Assembly (NCBI GenBank): GCA_009733745.1
Contig: WNWL01000005.1
Span: 434,001 to 498,000 of the forward strand
DNA: 64,000 bases
From: Oceanobacillus sp. HTM 045
GTDB taxonomy: Bacteria; Pseudomonadota; Alphaproteobacteria; Rhodobacterales; Rhodobacteraceae
Direction of reading: 5' to 3'
Position numbers and translations under genes: made by a program
Part shown: positions 19,443 to 28,019 of the stretch, piece after piece
How positions within the stretch are numbered: position 1 is the first letter of the stretch
How the letters are laid out: each line of letters begins with the position of its first letter
Notes under the pieces: generated by a model
Told to the model about the DNA's origin: nothing
The model's database searches: none
What the model saw: only the letters and a program-made list of their open reading frames with translations

Positions 19443-19487
19443 CTTGCTACCTCCCCTTGTTTTCTTCTGGTTATGGCGAGCGCGGGC

Positions 19488-19817
19488 TCAGCCGACCTTC
19501 ACGTCCTTCTCGAGGTCGTAGACCGTGCCGTCGTCATCGACCCACTCGAAGCGGAAGGTGCCCTCGCCGGGGAACTTCACGCTGAACTCGATGTAGGGGT
19601 TCGACGACACCGCCGGTTCCAGCTCGGTCCAGAACACCGTCTCGCCGTTGAAGGAGGCGGTGAACCTGTTGATGATCTTCCGCGGGATCAGCTCGCCGGT
19701 GGAGCGGTCCTTGCGCTGGCCGGATTCCATCGGGTGGCTGATCAGCGTCTTGATGGTGATGATCTCGCCGACCTCGGCCTTCTTCGGCACCTTCACGCGG
19801 GGTTTGACGTTAGACAT
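19488..19817 (-). CDS. soxZ: SoxZ, carrier complex subunit
   Basis: A 109-residue protein with an immunoglobulin-like fold and no signal peptide, starting MSNVKPRVKVPKKAEVGEI. It carries the family stretch TLISHPMESGQRKDRSTG and the C-terminal DDDGTVYDLEKDV. SoxZ pairs with SoxY and is exported with it by the SoxY twin-arginine signal. It is 22 nt downstream of soxY, and the family length is conserved. Confidence 0.95.
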   Translation of the reverse strand: MSNVKPRVKVPKKAEVGEIITIKTLISHPMESGQRKDRSTGELIPRKIINRFTASFNGETVFWTELEPAVSSNPYIEFSVKFPGEGTFRFEWVDDDGTVYDLEKDVKVG

Positions 19818-19839
19818 CTCTGGTCTCCTCAGGTCCGGG

Positions 19840-20268
19840 TCAGCCGCCGCAGCCGCCGATGGTGACTTTCACCTCGCGGCGGGTCATGCCGAAGCTGCCG
19901 TCGCCGAGGCGGGCGACCGCGATCACGTCCTGCGTCTTGGCGAGGCGGATGCGCGTGGTCGCCGCGATCTCGCCGGACAGCTTGGTGAAGTGGAAGGTCG
20001 CGACGCCCGGGTTCGGGTTGCCGGCGGCGAGGATCATGATCGCCTCGGTGCCGTCGCCGGCCGAGACCTCGATCGGTACCGTGTTGCCGTTCTCGGCGAT
20101 CTCGGGCGCGCCGAGGGTGACGCCGCCTTCCGTGGGCTCGACGCCGCCGGTGAAGGCCATGATCGCCTCCTTGACCAGCGCCTCGTCGGCGAACGCTGCG
20201 CGGGGCAGGGCCGTGGCGCCCGCCGCCGCGGCGGCCAGAAGGCCGAAACTGCGTCTGTTCAGTTGCAT
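19840..20268 (-). CDS. soxY: SoxY, thiosulfate-carrying protein
   Basis: A 142-residue protein with a twin-arginine-like signal (MQLNRRSFGLLAAAAAGATA) and the diagnostic C-terminal arm VTIGGCGG. Its single cysteine carries the sulfur substrate through the SoxAX, SoxB and Sox(CD)2 steps. With SoxZ it is the central periplasmic carrier. It lies 45 nt downstream of soxX. Confidence 0.96.
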   Translation of the reverse strand: MQLNRRSFGLLAAAAAGATALPRAAFADEALVKEAIMAFTGGVEPTEGGVTLGAPEIAENGNTVPIEVSAGDGTEAIMILAAGNPNPGVATFHFTKLSGEIAATTRIRLAKTQDVIAVARLGDGSFGMTRREVKVTIGGCGG

Positions 20269-20313
20269 CTGTTTCCTCCGATCACCGGTCCGTCGCCAGG
20301 CGGGGCGCGGCCG

Positions 20314-20775
20314 TCATTCCTTGAGCGTCAGCAGGTAGGCGATCACGTCCTCGACCTGCTCGGCGGTGAGGATCGTCTTGCCCTCGAACTCCTCCGCGAC
20401 GCGGTGGAACCCGCTGTCACGGTAGAAGGCCGGCATGATCGTGTCAGGCCCGAACACTTCCTTCGAGTTCACGAGGATCGCGCGCAACTCCGCCGCGCTC
20501 CACCGGTCGCCGACGCCGTCGAGCGGCGTGCCGACCTCGCCGTGGAACGGCTGGTCCGCCATGTCCGAGTTCATGTGGCAGGCGAGGCAGTTGCCCAGCT
20601 TGCGGTCGAGGAACCAGGCCCGGCCCTTCTCGGCATCGCCGGCGGCGCCGGTCAGGGATGCTTCGACGGCCAGGTCGACGATCTCGACATCCGACGGTGC
20701 GACGGTCTCGCCCTGGGCTGGAACCCAGGCCAGAAGCGACGCGGCGAGCGCGGCCGGCATCAGGCGTGGTTTCAT
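20314..20775 (-). CDS. soxX: SoxX, monoheme cytochrome c
   Basis: A 153-residue periplasmic cytochrome with signal peptide (ending VPAQG near residue 22) and heme motif C63-L-A-C66-H67. The conserved PLDGVGDRWSAAELRAI and the axial Met region (TIMPAFYR) are present. It is the partner of SoxA. It is the first gene after a 302-bp gap downstream of soxW, and an ATTC-N8-GAAT box lies 78 nt upstream, so a promoter for soxXYZABCD-EF probably starts here. The start at 20775 has an AGGACCTC-type leader. Confidence 0.93.
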   Translation of the reverse strand: MKPRLMPAALAASLLAWVPAQGETVAPSDVEIVDLAVEASLTGAAGDAEKGRAWFLDRKLGNCLACHMNSDMADQPFHGEVGTPLDGVGDRWSAAELRAILVNSKEVFGPDTIMPAFYRDSGFHRVAEEFEGKTILTAEQVEDVIAYLLTLKE

Positions 20776-20853
20776 CGAGGTCCTCCCGTTTGTACGATTC
20801 TTCTGATTTTGGTTGTGGAATATGCCAAGTGTTGCGCGGCGGTGCAAATATAA

Positions 20854-20869
20854 ATTCCGATTTTTGAAT
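20854..20869. promoter_or_regulatory. SqrR/SoxR-type operator before soxX
   Basis: ATTC-CGATTTTT-GAAT is an exact ATTC-N8-GAAT, the site reported for the persulfide-responsive repressor SqrR. It stands out as an AT patch in a GC-rich gap, 78 nt before the soxX ATG. The soxR gene at 23420 encodes the likely binder. Confidence 0.65.
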
Positions 20870-20997
20870 ACGTCGCCGGGTGGATCGCGGGTCGATTGGC
20901 GCCTGGGCTTGCACCTCGGCATTGCAGGCCGCCCTCCAGCGGTAGAACGGGCTGCAATTCATGCGTGCATGTGAGGGATACACACCTTCCGACTCGC

Positions 20998-21054
20998 GTT
21001 AACACTTTTATCGAGCGATTCCAGTGGGTTGGCCGGGTCGCAACCTTGCGACCC
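20998..21054 (-). repeat. Gene-end hairpin/GTTAAC element, copy 1
   Basis: Read in the soxW direction: arms GGGTCGCAA and TTGCGACCC around GG form a 20-bp palindrome (21054-21035), 23 nt of unique sequence follow, then ATAAAAGTGTTAAC. The hairpin begins 23 nt after the soxW stop. Two more copies follow eutC-like and liuB genes. It may be a terminator or RNA-stability element that separates soxVW from soxX. Confidence 0.6.
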
Positions 21055-21077
21055 GTTGCCCCGCATGGTTTTCGCGC

Positions 21078-21644
21078 TCAGAGCCTGCCCGCCGCGCGCA
21101 GTTCCTCGATCAGCCGGGCGTGGTATTTCTGGAAATGCTCCTCGCCCTCGTAGCCCTTCTCGTGGACCCACTGGAACATGTGCAGCGTGGTCCACTTGCC
21201 GAACGCCCCCGGCATGACAGCGACCGCCGCCTCGGAGGCCAGCCCGCCCTCGGGGATCTCGTCCGGAAGGAACAGAACGGTCGGCGTGAAGACGATGCCC
21301 CAGCGCCGGGCCATGTCCTTCTCCACCATCACCTCGCCGTCCAGGTCGGTCACGTCCTCCGACCCCCAGAGATTCATCTGCACGACCACGAAATGCTCGC
21401 TGATGAAGTCGCGCACTTCGGGGTCCACCAGCACCTCCTCGTGGAGCTGGCGGCAGTAGATGCAGCCCTCCTGCTCGAAGATGATCGCCAGCCGCTTTCC
21501 CTCCTCCGCGGCGGTCGCCATGTCCTCGGCCACGTCCTTGAAGGTGACGGCGAACCAGTCCTCGGTATGCAGCCCGTCCTGCGCGGCGGCCGTGCCCGAG
21601 ACGGCGAGCCAGAGCCCGATTGCTGCGGTGGTCAGCAGGCGCAT
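21078..21644 (-). CDS. soxW: SoxW-like periplasmic thioredoxin
   Basis: A 188-residue exported thioredoxin-fold protein with signal peptide (1-21) and active site C61-I-Y-C64 in IIFEQEGCIYCRQLHEEV. The cis-proline stretch is VFTPTVLFL. In sox clusters SoxW receives electrons from SoxV and keeps SoxY or SoxS cysteines reduced. It is 31 nt downstream of soxV on the same strand. Other thioredoxin-like proteins share the fold, but the SoxV neighbour supports the name. Confidence 0.88.
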   Translation of the reverse strand: MRLLTTAAIGLWLAVSGTAAAQDGLHTEDWFAVTFKDVAEDMATAAEEGKRLAIIFEQEGCIYCRQLHEEVLVDPEVRDFISEHFVVVQMNLWGSEDVTDLDGEVMVEKDMARRWGIVFTPTVLFLPDEIPEGGLASEAAVAVMPGAFGKWTTLHMFQWVHEKGYEGEEHFQKYHARLIEELRAAGRL

Positions 21645-21675
21645 GTTTTCCTCCCTTGGTTCTTTTCCGGGCCGT

Positions 21676-22407
21676 TCAGCCCTTGGCCGGTATGTAGTCG
21701 AGCATGAATTCCGCGATCACCCGCATCTGCCCGGTCATGAACAGCACGCCCGTCGCGATCAGCAGGATTCCCATCACCTTCTCCACCATCCCCATGTGGC
21801 GGCGGAACCGGCGCATCAGCATCATGAACGGCCCGACGAAGAAGGCCGCGAGAACGAAGGGAACGCCGATCCCGAGCGCGTAGAAAGAAAGCAGCAACGC
21901 CCCCTCCGCCGCCGTCTCCTGCCCGCCCGCGGTGAACAGGATCGTCGCAAGGACCGGCCCCACGCAGGGCGTCCAGCCGAACGCGAAGGCGAGGCCGACG
22001 AGATAGGCCCCCAACAGGCCCGGCGGCTTGCGCTCCACGTCGAACCGCGCCTCCCGGTACAGGAGCGGGATCCTGATCAGTCCGGTGAAGTGCAGCCCCA
22101 GGACCAGGATCATCGCCCCCGCCACGACCGCGAGCCAGTCGAGATTCCGCGCCATCGTCTGCCCGATCACCGAAGCCGTCGCCCCGAGCGCCACGAAAAC
22201 CGTGGCAAATCCGAACACGAACGCCACCGAAGAGAACACCACCTTCCGCCGCGCCCCCGGCGCCTCCTGCCCGTCCGCCGTGATCTGGTCGAGGCTCAGA
22301 CCCGCAAGGAAACACAGGTAAGGCGGCACGATCGGCAGCACGCAGGGCGAGACGAAGGAGATCAGACCCGCCGTCAGGGCGCCGAAGTAGGTGAGATCGA
22401 ACTCCAT
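21676..22407 (-). CDS. soxV: SoxV, CcdA-family membrane thiol transporter
   Basis: A 243-residue membrane protein of the DsbD/CcdA family with about six transmembrane segments. The redox cysteines are C22 in FVSPCVLPIVPPYL and C148 in FGWTPCVGPVLA, in TM1 and TM4 as expected. It moves reducing equivalents from cytoplasmic thioredoxin to periplasmic SoxW. It diverges from soxS with only 66 bp between, a space that contains a possible SqrR/SoxR box. Confidence 0.93.
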   Translation of the reverse strand: MEFDLTYFGALTAGLISFVSPCVLPIVPPYLCFLAGLSLDQITADGQEAPGARRKVVFSSVAFVFGFATVFVALGATASVIGQTMARNLDWLAVVAGAMILVLGLHFTGLIRIPLLYREARFDVERKPPGLLGAYLVGLAFAFGWTPCVGPVLATILFTAGGQETAAEGALLLSFYALGIGVPFVLAAFFVGPFMMLMRRFRRHMGMVEKVMGILLIATGVLFMTGQMRVIAEFMLDYIPAKG

Positions 22408-22435
22408 CCTGGCGTTGCCTTCCCTTCATTATCAT

Positions 22436-22451
22436 ATTACATTTATTGAAT
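22436..22451. promoter_or_regulatory. Possible SqrR/SoxR operator between soxV and soxS
   Basis: ATTA-CATTTATT-GAAT matches ATTC-N8-GAAT at 7 of 8 fixed positions. It sits in a short AT-rich divergent promoter region, 28 nt from soxV and 22 nt from soxS, so it could repress both. Confidence 0.5.
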
Positions 22452-22473
22452 GTGTATTCCGGGAGCGAGGCTC

Positions 22474-22857
22474 ATGCAAGGGAAAGCGGCGGCGGCCACC
22501 ATTCTCGCCGGGTGCCTGGCGCTCGCGCCGGTGCCAGCATCGGCCGGTCTCGAACTGCTCATGCTCGACCGGAAGTACTGCGAATGGTGCGAGCTCTGGG
22601 ACGTGGAGATCGGCGGGATCTACGGGAAGACGGAGGAAGGGCGCTGCGCCTCCTTGCGGCGCATGAGCGTCTTCGACCCCGTCCCGGACGACGTAACGCT
22701 CGACCGCCCGGCGCGATACACGCCGACCTTCATCCTGCTCGAGGACGGGCGAGAGGTGGGCCGAATCGACGGCTATCCCGGGGCCGATTTCTTCTGGCCG
22801 ATGCTCCAAAACCTGATCGCACGGGCCGAAACGGCCTGCGAAACGCACGGTGGCTAG
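22474..22857 (+). CDS. soxS: SoxS-like periplasmic thioredoxin
   Basis: A 127-residue exported thioredoxin-like protein with a signal peptide (1-24, ending VPASA) and active site C36-E-W-C39 in DRKYCEWCELWD. SoxS in Paracoccus reactivates the Sox carrier SoxYZ through its cysteine pair. The start at 22474 has GGGAGCGAGG upstream; an ATG eight codons earlier gives a poorer signal peptide. It leads a plus-strand operon with the GlcG-like gene (21-nt gap) and soxR. Confidence 0.85.
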   Translation: MQGKAAAATILAGCLALAPVPASAGLELLMLDRKYCEWCELWDVEIGGIYGKTEEGRCASLRRMSVFDPVPDDVTLDRPARYTPTFILLEDGREVGRIDGYPGADFFWPMLQNLIARAETACETHGG

Positions 22858-22878
22858 CGCCGCCAAGGGAGGGATGAC

Positions 22879-23388
22879 ATGAAGAGAACGATCGCGACCC
22901 TTGCGGTGATGATCGCCCCGTTGAACGCGCCCTTGACGGCCTCGGCGGAGGAGGAGACCGCACTAGTTCAGTTCAGGTCCCTGAAACCGGAAGTCGCGCT
23001 GGACCTCGCAATGGCGACGCTCGAGGCTTGCCGGGCGGAGGGCTACCAGGTCGCGGTCGTCGTGGTCGACCGGGCAGGCCTGGAACAGGTGGTTCTCAGG
23101 GACCGGTACGCCGGCCCGCATACGGTATCGACCGCGACGCGCAAGGCATGGACATCGGTGAGCTTCCGCGCGGGGACGCTGGAACTCGCGGAACTGACCG
23201 GGTCCGACCCCAAGTTCGGCGGGCTCCGCGAAGTGACTGGCGCCCTGTTCCTCGGCGGCGGACTTCCTGTCGAAGCCGCGGGGACGATCGTCGGCGGGAT
23301 CGGCGTTTCGGGTGCCCCGGCACCCGATCTCGACGAGGCCTGCGCCGAGGCCGGCCTTGACGCCATCTCCGATAGGCTCGATTTCTAG
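22879..23388 (+). CDS. GlcG/HbpS-like heme-binding family protein
   Basis: A 169-residue protein with a signal peptide (1-23) and a GlcG/HbpS domain: LDLAMATLEACRAEGYQVAVVVVDRAG, seen here as the two blocks LDLAMATLEACRAEG and VAVVVVDRAGLE, then TVSTATRKAWTSVSF and GGGLPVEAAGTIVGGIGVSG. Family members bind heme or act as extracytoplasmic partners of sensors. In sox loci such genes occur near soxS, but the role is unclear. Here it is between soxS and soxR, so a redox or heme function in thiosulfate oxidation is plausible but unproven. Confidence 0.8.
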   Translation: MKRTIATLAVMIAPLNAPLTASAEEETALVQFRSLKPEVALDLAMATLEACRAEGYQVAVVVVDRAGLEQVVLRDRYAGPHTVSTATRKAWTSVSFRAGTLELAELTGSDPKFGGLREVTGALFLGGGLPVEAAGTIVGGIGVSGAPAPDLDEACAEAGLDAISDRLDF

Positions 23389-23419
23389 CGCCGGGCAGTC
23401 GGCAGTACGCGAGGCGCAT

Positions 23420-23752
23420 GTGTTTCCCGAGATCACGGACGATACGTCGGCGGAGGAAAAGGCCCGGCTGATGGAAAGCGCCAGGAACGCCTCCGACTTC
23501 ATGAAAGCACTGGCCCACGAGGGCCGGCTGATGATCCTCTGCCAGCTGGCGAACGGCGAACGCTCCGTCACCGAGCTGGAGAACATGCTGTCGCAGCGGC
23601 AGGCGGCGGTCAGCCAGCAACTCGCCCGACTGCGTCTTGAGGGCCTCGTGGAGAACCGGCGGGAAGGCAAGACCATCTACTATCGCCTCGCCGACGGGCG
23701 GGTCCGCACGATGATCGAAACTCTCTACGGCCTCTTCTGCGAAAAGGATTGA
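23420..23752 (+). CDS. soxR: SoxR, ArsR-family persulfide-responsive repressor
   Basis: A 110-residue winged-helix repressor from a GTG at 23420 (GAGG lies 6 nt before it). The HTH is VTELENMLSQRQAAVSQQL and the wing is VENRREGKTIYYRL. With this start the two cysteines fall at exactly C41 (LMILCQL) and C107 (GLFCEKD), the positions of the tetrasulfide-forming pair in R. capsulatus SqrR. SoxR/SqrR/BigR proteins release DNA when reactive sulfur species bridge these cysteines. Candidate ATTC-N8-GAAT sites precede soxX and lie between soxV and soxS. The frame is open farther upstream, but that part overlaps the GlcG-like gene. Confidence 0.9.
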   Translation: MFPEITDDTSAEEKARLMESARNASDFMKALAHEGRLMILCQLANGERSVTELENMLSQRQAAVSQQLARLRLEGLVENRREGKTIYYRLADGRVRTMIETLYGLFCEKD

Positions 23753-23848
23753 TCGCAGACCAATCCCGCCCCTCTGCTTGCGCCTGTCGAAACGCCGCGC
23801 CTATCCTCGCCCGATAACAAGAACAGGATAACGGGGAGGCGACGCCGG

Positions 23849-24904
23849 ATGGGCGGATTGCCTGAAGACCTCGTTGTCGCGTTGGCGGGAATGTCTGGCG
23901 GGCTGGTTCTCGGCGTTGCCGTGAGGGCCGGCCGCTTCTGCACGCTCGGCGCGATCGAGGACATGACCTACGGTGGCAGCACCGCGCGCGCCTGCATGTG
24001 GCTGCTCGCCCTCTCGCTGGCGATCGCGGGCACGGCAGCTGCACAGGCCGGCGGCATCACGGACATCGCGTCGTCGATGTACTTCAGTCTGGCCTGGAAC
24101 CCGGCCGCCTCGGTGATCGGGGGGCTGCTCTTCGGCTACGGGATGGCCCTTGCCGGATGCTGCGGGCTGACGGCGCTCGCCCGTATCGGTGGTGGCGACA
24201 TTCGCGCCGTCGTCATCGTGCTGGTCATCGGCATCTCGGCCTACATGGCGATCGGCGGACCGACCGGCTACCTCCGCGACCTCCTGTTTCCGCCCGAGCC
24301 GGCGCAGGGCGATTTCGCATCGAGCATATCTCACGGGATCGGCGACATGCTGGGGGTGTCCCCCCTGCTCGTCGCCGCCGCCGCGGCGGTGCTTGGCATC
24401 GCTATTGTCCTGGTCGTGAGGCGCGACGATTTCGGGTGGCGGGATGCGGCGTGGTCCACGGCAATCGCGGTTGCCATCGTCTCCGGCTGGATCCTCACCG
24501 GATGGCTGTCGGAGCGGCTCTTCATCGACGTCCCGGTCGAGAGCCACACCTTCGCGGCCCCGCTTGGCGAGAGCCTGATCTTCTCGATGACCTCGACGGG
24601 CTCCAGCCTGTCCTTCGGCATCGGTTCCGTCGCCGGTGTGGTCGTCGGCGCCCTCGCCGCAAGCCTGCTCCGGAAGGAGTTCAGGTGGGAGGCGTGCGAA
24701 GACCCAAGGGAGTTGAAGCGCCAGATCTTCGGCGCCTTCCTGATGGGAACTGGCGGCGTCGTCGCCCTCGGGTGTTCGATCGGGCAGGGGCTGACGGCCT
24801 TCTCCGCCCTGTCGGCGAGCGCGCCGGTTACGGCTATCAGCATTCTGGTGGGCGCCCGCGTGGGCCTCTATTCGTTGGTCGAAGCCCGGATCGGAGCCAG
24901 GTAG
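23849..24904 (+). CDS. YeeE/YedE (SoxT-type) sulfur-compound transporter
   Basis: A 351-residue membrane protein with about nine to ten transmembrane segments of the YeeE/YedE family. Conserved cysteines are seen in RAGRFCTLGA (C31), MALAGCCGLTALA and VALGCSIGQGL; in the family they relay thiosulfate or sulfane sulfur across the membrane. Members next to sox genes are called SoxT. It follows soxR by 96 nt on the same strand, fitting uptake of a sulfur inducer or metabolite. The substrate is inferred, not shown. Confidence 0.85.
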   Translation: MGGLPEDLVVALAGMSGGLVLGVAVRAGRFCTLGAIEDMTYGGSTARACMWLLALSLAIAGTAAAQAGGITDIASSMYFSLAWNPAASVIGGLLFGYGMALAGCCGLTALARIGGGDIRAVVIVLVIGISAYMAIGGPTGYLRDLLFPPEPAQGDFASSISHGIGDMLGVSPLLVAAAAAVLGIAIVLVVRRDDFGWRDAAWSTAIAVAIVSGWILTGWLSERLFIDVPVESHTFAAPLGESLIFSMTSTGSSLSFGIGSVAGVVVGALAASLLRKEFRWEACEDPRELKRQIFGAFLMGTGGVVALGCSIGQGLTAFSALSASAPVTAISILVGARVGLYSLVEARIGAR

Positions 24905-25126
24905 GCATCGCGCACGCAAAGCGCATCCGCATGGCGGAAACCGGCCGTCTCCGCCCGCGGGTGAGCAACGTAGGCGGGAGCTGCCTCTTGGCCTCGCCCC
25001 GGCCGATCTGGTACCACCCGGCTGACCCTTTCCGAAGACCCGGCGCGGTTTCCTGCTCCGGCGGGCGACGTGAGCCTCACCGCCCTACACCGAACCACTG
25101 ACAACATCTGCAGCGAGGAAGACGCC

Positions 25127-26650
25127 ATGCTCGACGAGACCTTTACGCCCCACGGCAAGCACCTCATCGCCGGTGAATGGATTGCGGGCGACGCGACGTT
25201 CCAGTCGGAGCCCGCCTCCGGCTCGGCGCACGAATTCTCCGTCGGCACGCCCGCGCTGGTCGACCGCGCCTGCGCCGCGGCGGAGGAGGCGTTCTGGTCC
25301 TACGGCTACTCGACCCGCGAGGAACGGGCGGCGTTCCTCGAGAAGATCGCGGACGAGATCGAGGCCCGCGGCGCGCAGATCACCGCCATCGGCACGTCGG
25401 AGACTGGCCTACCCGCCGCGCGGCTGGAAGGCGAGCGCGGGCGGACGACCGGCCAGCTCCGCCTCTTCGCGAGCCACATTCGTGACGGCGCCTATCTCGA
25501 CCGGCGCCACGACGCGGCGCTCCCGGATCGTCAGCCGCTCCCGCGCCCCGAGTTGCACATGATCCAGCGCCCGATCGGCCCGGTGGCCGTGTTCGGCGCG
25601 TCCAACTTCCCGCTAGCCTTCTCGACCGCTGGCGGCGACACGGCCGCGGCGCTGGCGGCCGGGTGCCCGGTCGTGGTGAAGGGGCACTCGGCCCATCCCG
25701 GCACCGGCGAGATCGTCGCCGAGGCGATCCACGCGGCGGTGCAGGCCTGCGGTGTCCACCCGGGCACCTTCTCGCTGATCCAGGGCGGCAAGCGCGATGT
25801 CGGGCAGGCGCTCGTCCAGCACAAGGCAATCAAGGCCGTCGGGTTCACTGGCTCGCTCGCCGGCGGGCGTGCGCTCTTCGATCTCTGCGCCCAGCGGCCG
25901 GAGCCGATCCCGTTCTTCGGCGAGTTGGGATCGGTCAACCCGATGTTCCTGCTGCCGAACGCGCTGGCGGCGCGCGGTGCCGAGATCGGCAAGGGCTGGG
26001 CCGGGTCGCTGACGATGGGCGTGGGGCAGTTCTGCACCAACCCGGGCATCGCCATCGGCCTCGCGGGCAGTGCGCTGGACAGCTTCGCGGACGCGGCGGG
26101 CGAAGCGCTTGGTGGGGTTAGCCCTCAGGTCATGCTCACGGATGGGATTGCCAGCGCCTACCGATCTGGCAGGGCGCGCGTCGCTGGAACATCGGGCGTC
26201 GAAGCCATGCTCGATGCGACGAGCGAGAACCGCAACGCCGCACCGGCGCTGTTCCGGACCACTGGCGCGGCGTTCCGCTCCGAGCCGGATCTTGCCGAGG
26301 AAGTGTTCGGCCCGCTCGGCATCGTCGTCGCCGTGGAGAGCGAGGACGAGATGCTGGAAATCGCGCGGGGCTTCCACGGCCAGCTCACCGCGACGCTGCA
26401 ACTGGACGCAGAGGACGTACCGACCGCGCGTAGGCTCATGCCGGTCCTTGAGCGCAAGGCAGGGCGGCTGCTGGCGAACGGGTACCCGACCGGTGTCGAG
26501 GTTTGCGATTCGATGGTCCACGGCGGGCCTTACCCGGCCTCGACCAATTTCGGCGCCACGTCGGTCGGGACGCTCTCGATCCGCAGGTTCCTGCGGCCGG
26601 TCTGCTTCCAGAACATCCCGCACGACCTGCTGCCGGGCGATCTTCAGTAA
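25127..26650 (+). CDS. Alpha-ketoglutarate semialdehyde (2,5-dioxovalerate) dehydrogenase
   Basis: A 507-residue aldehyde dehydrogenase of the KGSADH subgroup. The catalytic Cys is in MGVGQFCTNPGIAI, the general-base Glu in FGELGSVNPMF, and the cofactor loop in VGFTGSLAGGRALFDL. KGSADH oxidizes 2,5-dioxovalerate to 2-oxoglutarate at the end of pentose, aldarate or hydroxyproline breakdown. The start at 25127 is at MLDETFTPHGKHLIAGEW; upstream in-frame codons look non-coding. No partner dehydratase lies nearby, so the actual substrate route is unknown. The preceding 222 bp show no further gene. It converges on the polyene cluster with 25 nt between. Confidence 0.85.
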   Translation: MLDETFTPHGKHLIAGEWIAGDATFQSEPASGSAHEFSVGTPALVDRACAAAEEAFWSYGYSTREERAAFLEKIADEIEARGAQITAIGTSETGLPAARLEGERGRTTGQLRLFASHIRDGAYLDRRHDAALPDRQPLPRPELHMIQRPIGPVAVFGASNFPLAFSTAGGDTAAALAAGCPVVVKGHSAHPGTGEIVAEAIHAAVQACGVHPGTFSLIQGGKRDVGQALVQHKAIKAVGFTGSLAGGRALFDLCAQRPEPIPFFGELGSVNPMFLLPNALAARGAEIGKGWAGSLTMGVGQFCTNPGIAIGLAGSALDSFADAAGEALGGVSPQVMLTDGIASAYRSGRARVAGTSGVEAMLDATSENRNAAPALFRTTGAAFRSEPDLAEEVFGPLGIVVAVESEDEMLEIARGFHGQLTATLQLDAEDVPTARRLMPVLERKAGRLLANGYPTGVEVCDSMVHGGPYPASTNFGATSVGTLSIRRFLRPVCFQNIPHDLLPGDLQ

Positions 26651-26675
26651 GGCGCAGGTTCCGGGCCGGGCGGCG

Positions 26676-28019
26676 TCAGCGCTGCCCGGTCTCGCGCTCC
26701 GGACCGGCACCCGACGCCTCGGCGAGAAGCCGGGCCGCGTCGGCGGCGGAGACCTTGCCGGTCGGGCCACGCGGAATCCGTGCCACGGCGATCATGCGGC
26801 GCGGCAGGAAGACCGGGTCGACCAGCGTGGCGAGGTGCGACCTTACCTTCCGGCGCATTTCCTCGCGGTTTGTCCCGTCGGCAGGCATCACCACGAACAG
26901 GGTCAGCCGGTCGTCCCCTTCACCACGCTCGGAGACGATCAGGCCATCCGGGAGCCCCAGTACCCCGGACAGCGCGGCGTTCAGTGCGCCGAGGCTGTGG
27001 CGCTTTCCCCCGATATTGATGCTGTCGCCGCGCCGCCCGAGGAGGCGGAAGGTGCCGTCTTCCAGCAACTCGATGTCGTCGCCGAGGGGGATTGCGCTTG
27101 GCAGGTGCGGCGCGCGGGCGAACCAGCCCTCCGGGCCGGGGTGGAGCGAGAATACGTCCAGCGGTGTCCAGATCTCGTCCACCGCGCTCTGGCGCCAGGC
27201 CAGCGCGCCGGTCTCGGTACTGCCGTATATCTCGTAGACGGGAGGGCCGCCATCCGCCTCGACGTCGCGCGCCAGATCGGTGTTGAGAGGCGCGGTCGCC
27301 GAGATCACGCACCGGATCGCGGGCAACTCGCGGATCGCCTCGCCGAGGACGCGGAGATGGGGCGGGCTGGTCGCCAGCACGACCTGCTCGATGCCGGCAG
27401 CGCAAATCGCGGCGACGGCCGCTTCCAGGTCGCTGGGATAGAAGACGTTCGTGTCGTTGAGGCAGAGCCCCTGCGCGATCGTGCCGAAGATCGCGCTCTC
27501 CAGCCCGTACATGTGCTGGTGCGGCGTCGTCGATACGATTGCAGTGCGCGCGCCGGCCAGTCCCGCCCGTGCGACGATCTCGGAAGTGAGCCGCGCCCCC
27601 TCGGACAGCGTGTGCGCCAGCTTCCGGTGCGGGATCGGTGCCCCGGTCGATCCCGACGTGAAGACGAGGACTTCGCCGGGCAGGTCGGCCAAAGGCACGG
27701 ACGCCGCATCTCGGCCGGATCGAACGTCTTCCAGTCGGTCCACCCTGAGAGCGTTCGGCCGCTCCGCAAGCGAGGCGGAGACCGCACCCTCGGCGCGGGA
27801 CGGCGGCAGGATTGTCGACTGCCCGTTGGCAAGCGCCGCGAGCAGGAACACCGCGAAGTCGTAGCGCCGCGATGCGAGGTTGCAGATCGCGTCATGCCCG
27901 GCGAGCGCAGGTCGGACGCGAGCCACGTCCGCGAACAGGTCGCCCCAGGTTCGCGGGCCATCCTCCCTCACGCAGAAGAGGTCGCCGGGCGCGCGGGAGA
28001 GGATTGCGGAACCGGTCAT
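26676..28019 (-). CDS. AMP-dependent acyl/aryl-ACP ligase of the polyene cluster
   Basis: A 447-residue adenylate-forming enzyme, shorter than acyl-CoA synthetases. The P-loop TSGSTGAP is at 121-128, and YEIYGSTETGALAWR and the GDSINIGGKRHSL hinge follow. A C-terminal lysine lies in RGPTGKVSAA. In aryl polyene clusters (ApeH-like) this enzyme loads an aromatic starter such as 4-hydroxybenzoate or coumarate onto the ACP. The usual PK after the P-loop is changed (APIPHRK), which is worth noting. The start overlaps the end of the membrane-protein gene by 4 nt. Confidence 0.82.
   Translation of the reverse strand: MTGSAILSRAPGDLFCVREDGPRTWGDLFADVARVRPALAGHDAICNLASRRYDFAVFLLAALANGQSTILPPSRAEGAVSASLAERPNALRVDRLEDVRSGRDAASVPLADLPGEVLVFTSGSTGAPIPHRKLAHTLSEGARLTSEIVARAGLAGARTAIVSTTPHQHMYGLESAIFGTIAQGLCLNDTNVFYPSDLEAAVAAICAAGIEQVVLATSPPHLRVLGEAIRELPAIRCVISATAPLNTDLARDVEADGGPPVYEIYGSTETGALAWRQSAVDEIWTPLDVFSLHPGPEGWFARAPHLPSAIPLGDDIELLEDGTFRLLGRRGDSINIGGKRHSLGALNAALSGVLGLPDGLIVSERGEGDDRLTLFVVMPADGTNREEMRRKVRSHLATLVDPVFLPRRMIAVARIPRGPTGKVSAADAARLLAEASGAGPERETGQR

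Noticed and set aside
16695-19865. 1056-codon plus-strand open frame
   Set aside because: Shadow of soxCBAZ, all with diagnostic motifs. The translation is His/Arg/Ala-rich without any fold signature.
20821-20880. AT-rich patch before soxX as an IS remnant
   Set aside because: The patch is better explained by the perfect ATTC-N8-GAAT operator and the soxX promoter; no inverted ends or duplications are visible.
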